Source of the DNA: an archaeon
GTDB taxonomy: Archaea; Nanobdellota; Nanobdellia; Woesearchaeales; GW2011-AR9
DNA length: 64,000 nt
Direction of reading: 5' to 3'
Assembly (NCBI GenBank): GCA_018697095.1
Contig: JABHSG010000003.1
Span: forward strand, 482,839 to 546,838
A model generated the notes under the pieces. That model saw only the letters and a list, made by a program, of their open reading frames with translations, searched no databases and was not told the DNA's origin. The translations under genes were made by a program, and so were the position numbers. Position 1 is the first letter of the stretch; each line of letters starts with the position of its first letter. Shown piece after piece: positions 49,768-59,305 of the stretch.

Positions 49768-52308
49768 TCACTTCTTCTTTACAGTTTTAGATTTAGCTAC
49801 TTTCTTTTTAACTGTCTTCTTTTTCTTAACAGTTTTTTTCTTTTTGACAGCTTTCTTTTTCTTAACTGTCTTTTTCTTCACTGCCTTGCCTTTTCCTTTC
49901 TTAGCAAAAACTTTTGAAAGAGCTTCTTTGCATTCAGCAAGTGTAAGTGTTTCTGGTTCCTTATCTGAAGGGATTTTTGCATTCTTAGTTCCATCAGTTA
50001 TGTAAGGTCCATAGCGACCCTTTAGAACAGAAATTCCTTCTTTTTCAAAAACTTGAATGTACTTATCTTTTTCAGCTTGGATTTTCAAAGCTACAATCTC
50101 TCGAGCTCTAGCTAAATCTATTGTATAAGGATCATCTTCTTTTGGAATAGATGCATATCTTTTAGTGCCATATTGAACGTAAGGACCAAAACGACCAACA
50201 TTAACTTTGATCTCATTTCCACCAAATTCAGCAACGCTATCTTCAACCTTACCCAAAACTTTTGGCAAACTAAACAACTTCAAAGCTTCCTCTAAATTAA
50301 TATCATCAATATTGATTGTTTGTGGAATAGAAGCAAACCTTGGCTTCTCAGAAGACTCATCAGCTTTTTCGCCAACGTTCGATTCGCCAATTTGAGCCAT
50401 AGGACCGTAGCGACCAATTCTAACAATCACTTTTTTACCAGACTTAGGGTCAACTCCTAGTTCACGAATATTAGCTGCTAGTGTACGGGTTTCTTTAATG
50501 GAAGCCAAGATCTCTTTTCCAATCTCTTTTTCCTTTGGCTTAAAAACTTTGAATAAGTCAGTTAATAATTTTTTAGCAGACGCTAAAATCTTTTCTTCAA
50601 CTTTTTCACTTTCTTTACGATTTTTAGCAGAGCGAATACTTGCCATCTCAGATTCAATGTCAGCTGTTAATTTTTCATCAACAATAATTGGTGCATGCTT
50701 CTCAAGTAAACCTACAGTATCAATTCCAAGTTGCGTAGCTTCAATTTTAACTCCATTGATGTATCCACGTTTAAACAAACGATCAAGGATGTCAGCACGT
50801 GTTGCTTTTGTTCCTAAATTTCTCTTCTCTAATTCTTTGATAATAGAAGATTGATTGTATCTTTTTGGTGGCTGGGTTTCTTTGTCAATTCTTTCAAATG
50901 AATCTACACTAACAATTTCACCTTCTTTCATTTTTGGTAAACTAACTTCTTCAAGTCTAACATATGGGTGATAAAAAACATGCCAGGCAGGATCAACAGT
51001 CCGAGTTCCTTTGGTAACAAAAGATTCTCCTTTAACATCTAGTGTTACTGTTTGTGTTTCACGAGTAGCTGGTTTAGCAAAAGTTGCCATGAAACGTTTT
51101 ACAATCAAATCGTATACCTTTTTTTCACGATCATGCAGTTTTCCAAAATCAGGCATTGGGCCAGTAGGGTAAATAGCAGGATGTGCAGGATCAGTTTTTT
51201 TACCATTGTTAGGCTTAAGTGATTTCCCACCATCATTACGCTTAAGTAACTCTTTCACCAAATCCCTATATACAGTTTGCTTTTCCAACTGCTTCAAAAC
51301 ATCTACAAATCCTAATTTAGGATCGAGTTGCTGGGAACTTGTACGTGGATAAGACATCCATCCACCAACATACAACTTTTGTGCAATCTCAAGGGTTCGC
51401 TTAGGTGTAATCTTGAATAGTTTATATGACTCAGTTTGTAAATCTGTTAAATTAAATGGGGTAGGTGGCTGTTGTTTTCGAGTCGTTGCAGTTACTTTGC
51501 TAACAGGTGCAGTTTTTTCCCCATCAATAACTTTCATAATTCGATCTCGCTCTAACGGGTCAAAGATTTTGTCAGCTACATGTTTAGCATCAACTTGTTC
51601 TTTTTTCTCGCCACTAGTTTTCCCATGCAGCATAATCTCCCAAAATGGTACAGGGATAAAAGCGCGAATTTCTTTTTCACGATCAGTTAAAATCTTTAAT
51701 GCAGGGCCTTGAACACGACCAGTGCTCAATACTTTAAAAGAACCAGCAGCTTGCACTGATTTCATCAAAGCCCTAGACAAATTAATCCCATAAAACCAAT
51801 CAAGTTGATGACGGGTAACTCCAGCGACAGCTTGTCCCCAATTCAAATGTTCCTCGCGATGAGCGTAAGAGTCAATTAAATCTTTTTTAGTAAGAGTAGA
51901 AAACTTCATTCGAGATGCATCGTCTCTTCCACATGCAAATCGCATTGCGTTAAGTCCAATAACTTCTCCTTCAACATCATAATCGCATGCTACTATAACT
52001 TCGTCAACTTGGCCAGCCAAAAATTCAATCGTTTTTAGGTAAGCTTTGGTATATTCAAGTCCCTTGTTATCATAGGTAGCTTTCCATTCGATATCATAAA
52101 CTGGATACTCCCATGACTTTCCGCCTTTTTCAACAAGACCATACAAATGTCCAACACATGAAGCGATGTATACTGTTTGTCCGCCAACATCAAGTTCAAA
52201 ATAGAATCCTTTTTTGTGTTTTTTACGGGTAGGCTTGCCATTTTCAGCCAAAGCAGCTGCCACTTTCGCAGCAGAACTTGGCTTCTCACATATAATCAAT
52301 TGACTCAT
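49768..52308 (-). CDS. topA: DNA topoisomerase I (type IA) with C-terminal repeats and Lys tail
   Basis: 846 aa. TOPRIM domain at the N-terminus (SQLIICEKPSSAAKVAAAL, then VIVACDYDVEGEVIG with the acidic DxDxE). The catalytic Tyr is in GWMSYPRTSSQQL (about 320). From about residue 610 come three modules of the bacterial TopA C-terminal type, each with an IGRYGP/VGRFGPYVQ/LKGRYGPYI core and no zinc-finger Cys. The tail (about 800-846) consists of TVKKKK-type hexapeptide repeats, like histone H1. It relaxes negative supercoils; the tail probably adds DNA affinity. Confidence 0.93.
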   Translation of the reverse strand: MSQLIICEKPSSAAKVAAALAENGKPTRKKHKKGFYFELDVGGQTVYIASCVGHLYGLVEKGGKSWEYPVYDIEWKATYDNKGLEYTKAYLKTIEFLAGQVDEVIVACDYDVEGEVIGLNAMRFACGRDDASRMKFSTLTKKDLIDSYAHREEHLNWGQAVAGVTRHQLDWFYGINLSRALMKSVQAAGSFKVLSTGRVQGPALKILTDREKEIRAFIPVPFWEIMLHGKTSGEKKEQVDAKHVADKIFDPLERDRIMKVIDGEKTAPVSKVTATTRKQQPPTPFNLTDLQTESYKLFKITPKRTLEIAQKLYVGGWMSYPRTSSQQLDPKLGFVDVLKQLEKQTVYRDLVKELLKRNDGGKSLKPNNGKKTDPAHPAIYPTGPMPDFGKLHDREKKVYDLIVKRFMATFAKPATRETQTVTLDVKGESFVTKGTRTVDPAWHVFYHPYVRLEEVSLPKMKEGEIVSVDSFERIDKETQPPKRYNQSSIIKELEKRNLGTKATRADILDRLFKRGYINGVKIEATQLGIDTVGLLEKHAPIIVDEKLTADIESEMASIRSAKNRKESEKVEEKILASAKKLLTDLFKVFKPKEKEIGKEILASIKETRTLAANIRELGVDPKSGKKVIVRIGRYGPMAQIGESNVGEKADESSEKPRFASIPQTINIDDINLEEALKLFSLPKVLGKVEDSVAEFGGNEIKVNVGRFGPYVQYGTKRYASIPKEDDPYTIDLARAREIVALKIQAEKDKYIQVFEKEGISVLKGRYGPYITDGTKNAKIPSDKEPETLTLAECKEALSKVFAKKGKGKAVKKKTVKKKKAVKKKKTVKKKKTVKKKVAKSKTVKKK
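49801..49883 (-). repeat. 18-nt tandem repeats encoding the Lys-rich tail of topA
   Basis: Four to five imperfect units of about 18 nt encode Thr/Ala-Val followed by four Lys. Such repeats can gain or lose copies by slippage, so tail length may vary between strains. Confidence 0.7.
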
Positions 52309-52358
52309 GAAGAATGAAAAACAAATTGCTCTATTATAAATGCTTCTTTAACAAATCT

Positions 52359-52727
52359 TTAAGAATCGCGACTTGGTTTAATCCGACTTCCTATGTGGTA
52401 TGCACTAATCCTTGGATTATCAGAATCAAATCTCAATCCTGTCTCAGTAATACTAAAAGAGTCTAATTCTGGTCCTTCTATGCCTATTGGCCTGTAACCA
52501 GGCACAAATTCAGGGGTAAATCCTTCAATTTCTCCATGTATTAACTGTTCTAATATTCTTCCACCACTAAACTTTGAATCTGTGACAAAGGCACTATTTC
52601 TACTTGCATCTACTGAACCAATATAATGCCGAAATCTGGTTTCTCCAGAGGGCTTTCTTCTAACCCAAATCCCTGAATCTAACTTGGAATAAGTAGATCC
52701 TCCTTCTGTAGCAAATTTGAATGTCAT
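52359..52727 (-). CDS. Hypothetical protein, 122 aa
   Basis: Soluble, beta-rich by pattern (TYSKLDSGIWVRRKPSGETR, FSITETGLRF). No signal or motif. Ends with a basic RIKPSRDS. Not recognised; short distance to topA on the same strand. Confidence 0.52.
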   Translation of the reverse strand: MTFKFATEGGSTYSKLDSGIWVRRKPSGETRFRHYIGSVDASRNSAFVTDSKFSGGRILEQLIHGEIEGFTPEFVPGYRPIGIEGPELDSFSITETGLRFDSDNPRISAYHIGSRIKPSRDS

Positions 52728-52877
52728 CTCTTCTTTAAACTCATCACTACTTTAAAAAACTACTCCTCAGTAGTCACGCTACATTTGTGTGCACCTTTTT
52801 AAATTTAATAACGAGCTTGTCAAATCAAAATTCTTCTCTAAATGTTTAAAAAACAGGCTTTGTTTTAACAAACAGAT

Positions 52878-53645
52878 ATGAAATCAACTTCTCTTACACG
52901 TGTTCTTTCCTCACCACCAGTATCTCCACGCCCATATGCTGCAAGGACAATGAAGATGGGAACAGGTTATGCTAGAAAATTTCAAACATTTGTTTATCAA
53001 GTGGAAAATCAATTTGGAGAACTAGTAATCTCCCGTCGTGAACCAGGTGATTTTGCTCTCAATCCAAACAATTTTCTTTTCCGCAAAAGTTTTACTGTTG
53101 GTTATTTAAATGGTGGATGGTCCACAGTTCAACCAATTGATCATAGTCTGCCAAGTGATGTTGGTAAAAATATGGAGTTTAAAAGTATTGCAGAATTACG
53201 TGTTTACCATGATGCAAATTTTGATCCAAAAGCATTGGAAGAAATACTTGATCCACAACGTGGTACATACAACTTAGGACCAAGTCAAACTGGAAAAAAA
53301 CTAACTCTTTTATTTCCAGCTTCTGTTTTAGATATTTTAGGTATAGAAGACATTGCAACATTTTATGATGCTATCAACAACACAGCTCCTGGCGAATTTA
53401 ACCATGAAGTAACTATGCCAACAAAACTCACTCGTTTTACGGATGGAAGAGTAACTGTTGCAGGGATTAATTATAGGGGATTAACCACTAGTTTAGATCA
53501 AGCAACAACTATTAGTGAGGTGGGCTCGTCAATAATCAGAACAAGTAAAAGTTTTCAAGCAACTACAGATCAAAGATTAACTGCTCTTCTAAGTGGATTA
53601 GTGCATGAATTAGCTCACAAAAAAAGAGCCAGATACAGTGTTTAA
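52878..53645 (+). CDS. Hypothetical protein, 255 aa, with terminal HELAH-like motif
   Basis: The C-terminus reads LLSGLVHELAHKKRARYS; HELAH matches the HExxH zinc-metallopeptidase signature, but it lies only 10 residues from the end, so no third ligand can follow in the usual way. The N-terminus is basic and Ser/Pro-rich; the middle has TLLFPASVLDILGIEDIATF. No signal peptide. A zinc role is possible if a ligand comes from upstream, such as His in VYHDANF (inference). Confidence 0.58.
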   Translation: MKSTSLTRVLSSPPVSPRPYAARTMKMGTGYARKFQTFVYQVENQFGELVISRREPGDFALNPNNFLFRKSFTVGYLNGGWSTVQPIDHSLPSDVGKNMEFKSIAELRVYHDANFDPKALEEILDPQRGTYNLGPSQTGKKLTLLFPASVLDILGIEDIATFYDAINNTAPGEFNHEVTMPTKLTRFTDGRVTVAGINYRGLTTSLDQATTISEVGSSIIRTSKSFQATTDQRLTALLSGLVHELAHKKRARYSV

Positions 53646-53748
53646 CTAAAATACTAGGAGTTTTCCAGTTTAAGATAATCTCTTGGTTCATAAAAATTAT
53701 TTTTCAAAGACAACAATCTTTTTAACTCCAAATCACCTGAAAGCTTCT

Positions 53749-55767
53749 ATGGATCAAGACAGCTCAGTTTCTAGTATCAGTACTGGTAAAATCGCCCTTC
53801 TGCCTGAAGACTTAATCAATAAAATCGCAGCAGGGGAAGTAATAGAGCGGCCAGCGAGCGTAATCAAAGAACTAATCGAAAACTCAATTGACGCAGATGC
53901 TACAAGTATCGATATTGAAGTAAAAAACGCTGGAAAAGATCTCATTAAAATAAAAGACAATGGTTTAGGGATGTCTAAAGAGGATGCTAAACTAAGTATT
54001 TTACGTCATGCAACAAGTAAACTAAGAACCACAGCGGACCTATTCAACATCCAAAGTTTAGGGTTTCGTGGAGAGGCGCTAGCAAGTATCTCTGCAGTTT
54101 CTTTTACAACAATTACTACTAAGCAAGCATCTCAAGGTCACGACTCTATACAAAACACAGAAGCTACAAAAATCACAGTGCACGCTGGTTCTATTGTCAA
54201 AGAAGATATAGCTGCGCACGGTGTTGGAACTACAATCAAAGTTCAAAATTTATTCTTCAATACACCTGCTAGAAAAAAATTCATGAAATCAAATCATTTA
54301 GAAATCAAACATATAATTAATATCATCACTCAATACTCACTTTTGCACAACAATATTTCATTCACTCTTGTAATAGACGGTAAACAAGTTCTCTCTTCAC
54401 CAAATACTAATGATCAAAGAGCTAATATTGCAGCTATTTATGGAGCGCCATCTGCTAAACAATTACTTGAAGTAAAAACTAACACAACAACTGACAATGA
54501 AGAAAATCAAAACCCAAATATTTCTGTAACTGGATATGTTGGGAAACCGCTCGCTGCCAAATCTGATAAATCTGCGCAATCACTATTTGTCAATGGCCGT
54601 TATGTCAAAAGTAAATTAATCAGTGATGCAATTTACGAAGCTTACCACTCAACTCTTTTCACTTCGCGCCACCCAAGTTACGTTCTCAAAGTAGAGCTTG
54701 ACCCAAAGACAATAGATGTGAATGTTCATCCTTCTAAAACAGAGGTCAAAATAGAACAACGTGAATTAGTTTTCAAGGAGGTATATCGAGCTGTAAAAGC
54801 AACCCTCGAATCCAACTCTTTAATTCCAACTGGTGATTTCAAATCAGAGCAACTTAGTTTCGCTGCCCCAGAAAAAGACACAAGAGACCTGCAAGAACCT
54901 CGTAAGTATCAATTCGAACCAAGTAGTCAAACAGTTTTCACAAATGAAGTCGCAATGGCTCAAGGGCTACAAGAATCAGAAACTATGGAGCAAACAAGTA
55001 CTGCTTCGTCTACTGTTCAATCTCCTTACTCTTATTCTCCAAAAACTTCTGTAGTTCAAGAAAACACGAGTATTACTAGTTCAGAGCAAGAAGATACTGC
55101 TGTTGCTGGACCGTCAATAATTACTCCTGAGCACCAAACTGATAACTTTGTTGAGGGTTCAATTAAATTCCCTGAAATGAAGATCTTAGGGCAAATTCAC
55201 AAAACCTTCTTTGTGGCAGAAACTCCTGGGGGAATGCTTCTAATTGATCAGCACGTTGTAGAAGAAAGAGTTCTCTATGAACAGTTCATGAACGAATATC
55301 TAAATAAACAACTAAAAACGCAAACACTTCTAACCCCACAAATAATTACTCTTGCGCCATCTAAAGCGCAAATTCTTCTAAATGAAGACAACCTCACAAC
55401 ATTAGAGGGTTTAGGATTCACAATATCTCATTTTGGAGCAAATGATTTTTCACTTTCAACAATTCCAAGTATCCTTGGACGTACTCAAAAAAATTATCAA
55501 GAGCTAATTGAGCAAACAATTAACGACTTAGAGAATTACACTAGGCAGTCTCAAAAAACAATTCATAACTTACAAGAAGAAATTATCACTATGATGTCTT
55601 GTAGAGCGAGCGTAAAAGCTGGTGATACTATGACTATCCCTCAAATAAAGAACCTTCTAAAAAAGCTCACAGAATGTACACTTCCATACACTTGCCCTCA
55701 TGGACGTGCAATTGTAATTAAAATCAGTGCAGATGAATTAGAAAAGAAGTTCTTAAGGCACGGATAA
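53749..55767 (+). CDS. mutL: MutL mismatch-repair protein with endonuclease motif
   Basis: 672 aa from the inner ATG (MDQDSSVSS), 22 codons inside the longer open frame. N-terminal GHKL ATPase: INKIAAGEVIERPASVIKEL, ENSIDADA, DNGLGM and GFRGEALASISAV. A Ser/Thr/Glu-rich linker (about 370-470) joins the C-terminal domain, which holds DQHVVEERVLYE (about 500; fits DQHxxxExxxxE of nicking MutL), SCRASVKAGD and CPHGRAIVIK. So it is the endonuclease form used where MutH is absent. No mutS lies in this window. MutL is patchy in archaea, so transfer from bacteria is likely (inference). Confidence 0.94.
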   Translation: MDQDSSVSSISTGKIALLPEDLINKIAAGEVIERPASVIKELIENSIDADATSIDIEVKNAGKDLIKIKDNGLGMSKEDAKLSILRHATSKLRTTADLFNIQSLGFRGEALASISAVSFTTITTKQASQGHDSIQNTEATKITVHAGSIVKEDIAAHGVGTTIKVQNLFFNTPARKKFMKSNHLEIKHIINIITQYSLLHNNISFTLVIDGKQVLSSPNTNDQRANIAAIYGAPSAKQLLEVKTNTTTDNEENQNPNISVTGYVGKPLAAKSDKSAQSLFVNGRYVKSKLISDAIYEAYHSTLFTSRHPSYVLKVELDPKTIDVNVHPSKTEVKIEQRELVFKEVYRAVKATLESNSLIPTGDFKSEQLSFAAPEKDTRDLQEPRKYQFEPSSQTVFTNEVAMAQGLQESETMEQTSTASSTVQSPYSYSPKTSVVQENTSITSSEQEDTAVAGPSIITPEHQTDNFVEGSIKFPEMKILGQIHKTFFVAETPGGMLLIDQHVVEERVLYEQFMNEYLNKQLKTQTLLTPQIITLAPSKAQILLNEDNLTTLEGLGFTISHFGANDFSLSTIPSILGRTQKNYQELIEQTINDLENYTRQSQKTIHNLQEEIITMMSCRASVKAGDTMTIPQIKNLLKKLTECTLPYTCPHGRAIVIKISADELEKKFLRHG

Positions 55768-55841
55768 ACTAAGTCGACAAATACTAAAAATAGCCATAAA
55801 TGTGCCACTACTTTTTTAAAAAAGAGCAATAAAAAAAGAGT

Positions 55842-56540
55842 ATGGCATTAGATTCAATATTGTATAATTTTGGATTCAGATCTCAAGGTGATGAACCAGG
55901 GTGGGTTAAGCGAGGTCCTACTTATATTGAATTTGTTCAACCTTCAGATATACCTTTCAGAGGTGCTAAAGGTAAACATTTTCAATTGTCTGTTGGGCAG
56001 ATCTGTAATGACCCAAGTCTTGATTCAAGATATTCACATCTTAAAGTGGGGTTTTCAATGGATATTAGTCTTGCTTCTAGTCGTGCAATTAGTGAATTAC
56101 CATTATTGCTTCTTTACATTAAGAAAATAACTGATGGCCAATATTGTGATGTTCCTGAAATAGATCCAAAACATTCTGCAACTTATATTGGTATGTCTAC
56201 TGCTGGTAGTATGGCAAATGGTGTTGTTGGAAGTTATCAAATAAATAGTGGTGATACAAATGTTCGGTTTGTTGCAATTGGTGAAAAAGAAGGTGTTCCT
56301 ACTGTGTATTCTGCAATTATTGAAAGACATTCTAATGTATTATCAAATGGGAGTCAAGTAATGGCTATAGAAGAGAAATTCCCTAAAGGAACAAAACTTA
56401 CTGATCCTTTAATTGTAAAAGCTTCTAACTGGCAAAAGCAAGTAATGCAAAGATATGTTTTAAAATTTGGCATTAAAAACACTTCACTCAGTGACTTATC
56501 TCTTCTATGGAATCCTCCTTCTTCAGATAGTTTTAGTTAG
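55842..56540 (+). CDS. Hypothetical protein, 232 aa
   Basis: Soluble, probably two similar halves of strands and helices: HFQLSVGQICNDPSLDSRYS and IGMSTAGSMANGVVGSYQI. No signal peptide. The start lies 30 nt after a TTTTTTAAAA box, so it is leaderless. Not recognised. Several nearby genes of 200-240 aa have a similar feel, but I cannot prove they are related. Confidence 0.56.
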   Translation: MALDSILYNFGFRSQGDEPGWVKRGPTYIEFVQPSDIPFRGAKGKHFQLSVGQICNDPSLDSRYSHLKVGFSMDISLASSRAISELPLLLLYIKKITDGQYCDVPEIDPKHSATYIGMSTAGSMANGVVGSYQINSGDTNVRFVAIGEKEGVPTVYSAIIERHSNVLSNGSQVMAIEEKFPKGTKLTDPLIVKASNWQKQVMQRYVLKFGIKNTSLSDLSLLWNPPSSDSFS

Positions 56541-56653
56541 AAAGTGAAGATTGGGCGTGAATAAGAATTTTACTTTTATGCACTTGGGGGTGCTAAAAAG
56601 AAAAACATATTCTTAAACTCACTCTGCCCTAAAAAATAAAACTTCTAATTTTC

Positions 56654-58063
56654 TTAACTTGCGTATTTCACCTGCACAATCCCTTTAGTGTCATGTAACC
56701 CTCTTAAGTTACGTGGACTTGTTGTAAACAAAGTATCATAATCGTTCACCATTACTTGTCTCCAAATCAAATTTTCTGTTTCTGTCAAATTTAATTTACG
56801 AAGTTTTGAATCGCCATTTTGATCATAATCAACCATCACTGTCCTATCACGTAATGTGTGCCAGATATCCATCATTTTTTTACGTGGGATCACAAATGGT
56901 AAATCTTGCATCAAATATCCTTCTTTATACTTAGTTGATCCACCATGGTTTCCTTGCGGTGGTTTATGTAATCTATGAACGACATGCGCAGCTGCAATAC
57001 TCGAAGCTGTGAACCTGTGATTTTGTGGGACACTGCTCTGTTCAGAATCTCTTCTTCCTTTCATTCTGTTTTCAACATACCCTTGCCTTGAAGACGCACC
57101 TCGGTCAACAGCTGTCATTGCCCAAACATTTGCAAGTACATCTCCAAATTCAGAAGAGTAGTGGTGGCCAGGTAAATTAGTAAAATCAATACTGTGTGTA
57201 ATCAAATCTCCTTTTGAATCTCGTCTACCTTTGCGATTTGGAACACGTACATTCCAACCAGTTCCATATTGGTTTGGTGCGCAAGAAACTTTGATATAAT
57301 CCTTTGGATCAAACGGTAATTCTCCAAGAACATTTTTGTCAATGTGTGAATCACAGTGGTGTACGAATCTGCGTTTGTCGGGCCCATTAAGCATTCCTTG
57401 CAAATGTCTTTGCCAAAAAACCATATTACTAATCATAGCAATCTCCCATCCTTGGATTGCTTCAGAGAATGAATAACTATTAGTTCCATTACTTCCATCA
57501 GGAAGTTCCCATGAGACTCCAGAATAAACTCTATTGATATCAGAGTGATCAGCTACAAGGCCAGTGACTACTCGAAGAACACTTCCAGAATCCATATTAT
57601 TTTGGACAATTTCGTTGCGATCAAAACCATTGCCCCCTACAAAATCTGGTCCAAGTAATGCTCTTTTCATAGCTCTTCTATCTAGCTGTACGTAACAACT
57701 AGGGTCATGTGCAGTAACCCATTGTGCACTACGATGTTTTACAGTTCCTTTAGATCCACTAATACGATAATTATTTGACAAAACAACAAGGGAACTACTG
57801 TCTGAAGATGCTTGTGAGATTTGACGTGCAAGTACCAAGTCGTCAATTCCAGACTCATCTGGGTTACGAGAATTAGCAAGCAAATCACTGATGTCTCCAT
57901 CTACTACAACTCTTTCTACTTGGTCTTTTGCAAAATTTCTAAGTAAATCGATGTTTGATCTTCCAGAACTAGCACCTTGATCTTTTAGCATTAATCTCAC
58001 GCTTGGATTACTATAAACTCCTCTTCGTCCAATTGTTTGTACTGCTCGCAGATCAATAATCAT
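56654..58063 (-). CDS. Large hypothetical protein, 469 aa
   Basis: I take the inner ATG (MIIDLRAVQTIG); 14 more codons are open upstream. The N-terminal part has strand-helix units (QVERVVVDGDISDLLAN, SSLVVLSNNYRISGSKG). A His/Asp-rich centre (RRFVHHCDSHIDKNVLG, DFTNLPGHHYSSEFGD) could bind metal. Several Arg-Arg-Asp stretches (GRRDSKGD, GRRDSEQS) repeat. No known family, despite good length; a nuclease or hydrolase is only a guess. Confidence 0.58.
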   Translation of the reverse strand: MIIDLRAVQTIGRRGVYSNPSVRLMLKDQGASSGRSNIDLLRNFAKDQVERVVVDGDISDLLANSRNPDESGIDDLVLARQISQASSDSSSLVVLSNNYRISGSKGTVKHRSAQWVTAHDPSCYVQLDRRAMKRALLGPDFVGGNGFDRNEIVQNNMDSGSVLRVVTGLVADHSDINRVYSGVSWELPDGSNGTNSYSFSEAIQGWEIAMISNMVFWQRHLQGMLNGPDKRRFVHHCDSHIDKNVLGELPFDPKDYIKVSCAPNQYGTGWNVRVPNRKGRRDSKGDLITHSIDFTNLPGHHYSSEFGDVLANVWAMTAVDRGASSRQGYVENRMKGRRDSEQSSVPQNHRFTASSIAAAHVVHRLHKPPQGNHGGSTKYKEGYLMQDLPFVIPRKKMMDIWHTLRDRTVMVDYDQNGDSKLRKLNLTETENLIWRQVMVNDYDTLFTTSPRNLRGLHDTKGIVQVKYAS

Positions 58064-58217
58064 AACTATTCCAATCCTCAAAACATTAAAAGAAACTGTG
58101 GTCACCTACTTCACACCACTTTGCATAGTGCTCTCTCTCTTCTTTTTATCCATCACTCCCTCAAACATTTCATTTTAACCAGAAATACTTATTTATAACA
58201 ACTAAAAAAACAACTTC

Positions 58218-58925
58218 GTGGCATTAGAATCATTAGTTGAATCTCTTCAAAAAATTGGTTGGAATAAAGAACAATCTTCTGCTAGGGCCGCAAATCTAAG
58301 TAGGGGTCTAGGTAAAGGCGCAGTTGCTCATTTTAGCTGTGTCTCGAAATTTCAAGGTGGTAAAGCAGGTTATGATTTAGCTTTAGGAATTGGCGGATCA
58401 GATGAAGATGGTTTTTTCTATGACTTTTTCACTGTCCAGTATTGGGTTCCCCAAAGGTTCTTAGCAGTAGGAGCTAGCAGACAAATTAATTTATTATCTC
58501 TTGATGACAATACAGAAACTTCATCTGATCATAAAGTTTATTTTGAAAGTCTTGGCTTTTCAGTAAACAGGGTTGAAGAATTAAATGAAGGATATTCTGA
58601 AATTAAAAAAGAAGAATATAAAATTAGTTTTGCAGGTTTAGAGATCATATTAGATGTGGATGCAAATGAAAAAGAGATCGTTGTAAGCTCGCAAATCACA
58701 TCTCCTTTGGCCAATTCTCCAGTTTATCTTTATAGAGAAACAATTGATTATCCTAGTTTTGAAGATTTAGGTGAAGTTGACTCCATTGATCCTAACATCA
58801 CTCCAGAAATAAGCGCCGAAATAATTCGTCAGTTAAATTACTGTGTAGCTTATATCTCAGAATTTTTCTTAGAACTGCCACTGGAATCATCACTTGGTCT
58901 TTTAGCAACTGGCTATACTCATTAA
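58218..58925 (+). CDS. Hypothetical protein, 235 aa
   Basis: GTG start about 26 nt after an ATTTATAAC box; no Shine-Dalgarno. Begins with a helix (ALESLVESLQKIGWNKEQS), continues with strands (VQYWVPQRFLAVGAS, YKISFAGLEIILDVDANE) and ends with a helix (AEIIRQLNYCVAYISEFFLE). Soluble; no family recognised. The fold pattern loosely resembles the gene at 59306. Confidence 0.54.
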   Translation: MALESLVESLQKIGWNKEQSSARAANLSRGLGKGAVAHFSCVSKFQGGKAGYDLALGIGGSDEDGFFYDFFTVQYWVPQRFLAVGASRQINLLSLDDNTETSSDHKVYFESLGFSVNRVEELNEGYSEIKKEEYKISFAGLEIILDVDANEKEIVVSSQITSPLANSPVYLYRETIDYPSFEDLGEVDSIDPNITPEISAEIIRQLNYCVAYISEFFLELPLESSLGLLATGYTH

Positions 58926-58987
58926 TTTTTTAAATTTCATCTCCTTTTATCCTATGTATTTTTAAACTTCCAATTCTCAAATGCATT

Positions 58988-59200
58988 ATGGAATTAGAAC
59001 AAAGAGTTAGATCTGCGCTTAGTACTGTAGCAACAGCGGCACTTATTGGAACTACTTTCTTAGCAGCTCTTGATTATGAACTTGATTTAGGTATTGGTCA
59101 AAGAGTAGGTGAATATGCTTCTTCTACTCTTAATGATTTGAAATCTACAGAACAATATGCAACAGGAGATTCAGGTTTATATCTCAATCAAATGCCATAA
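58988..59200 (+). CDS. Small membrane protein, 70 aa
   Basis: One hydrophobic segment near the N-terminus (VATAALIGTTFLAAL, about 12-26) followed by an acidic, Ser/Tyr-rich tail. TTTTTAAAC lies about 28 nt upstream. It could be anchored with the tail outside. Family not recognised. Confidence 0.5.
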   Translation: MELEQRVRSALSTVATAALIGTTFLAALDYELDLGIGQRVGEYASSTLNDLKSTEQYATGDSGLYLNQMP

Positions 59201-59305
59201 AACATAACTACTTCAAAAATTCAATTAATCAGAAAATAAACTAACTACGTAGCTTTGTTTTATGTCGTATGCTTTATAAAAAGTGTGAATCCTTCTTTTC
59301 TTCTC

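Noticed and set aside
50498-50854. 118-codon open frame on the plus strand opposite topA
   Set aside because: It is the mirror of a well-conserved Lys/Glu-rich coding region and gives a Ser/Phe-rich product typical of antisense shadows.
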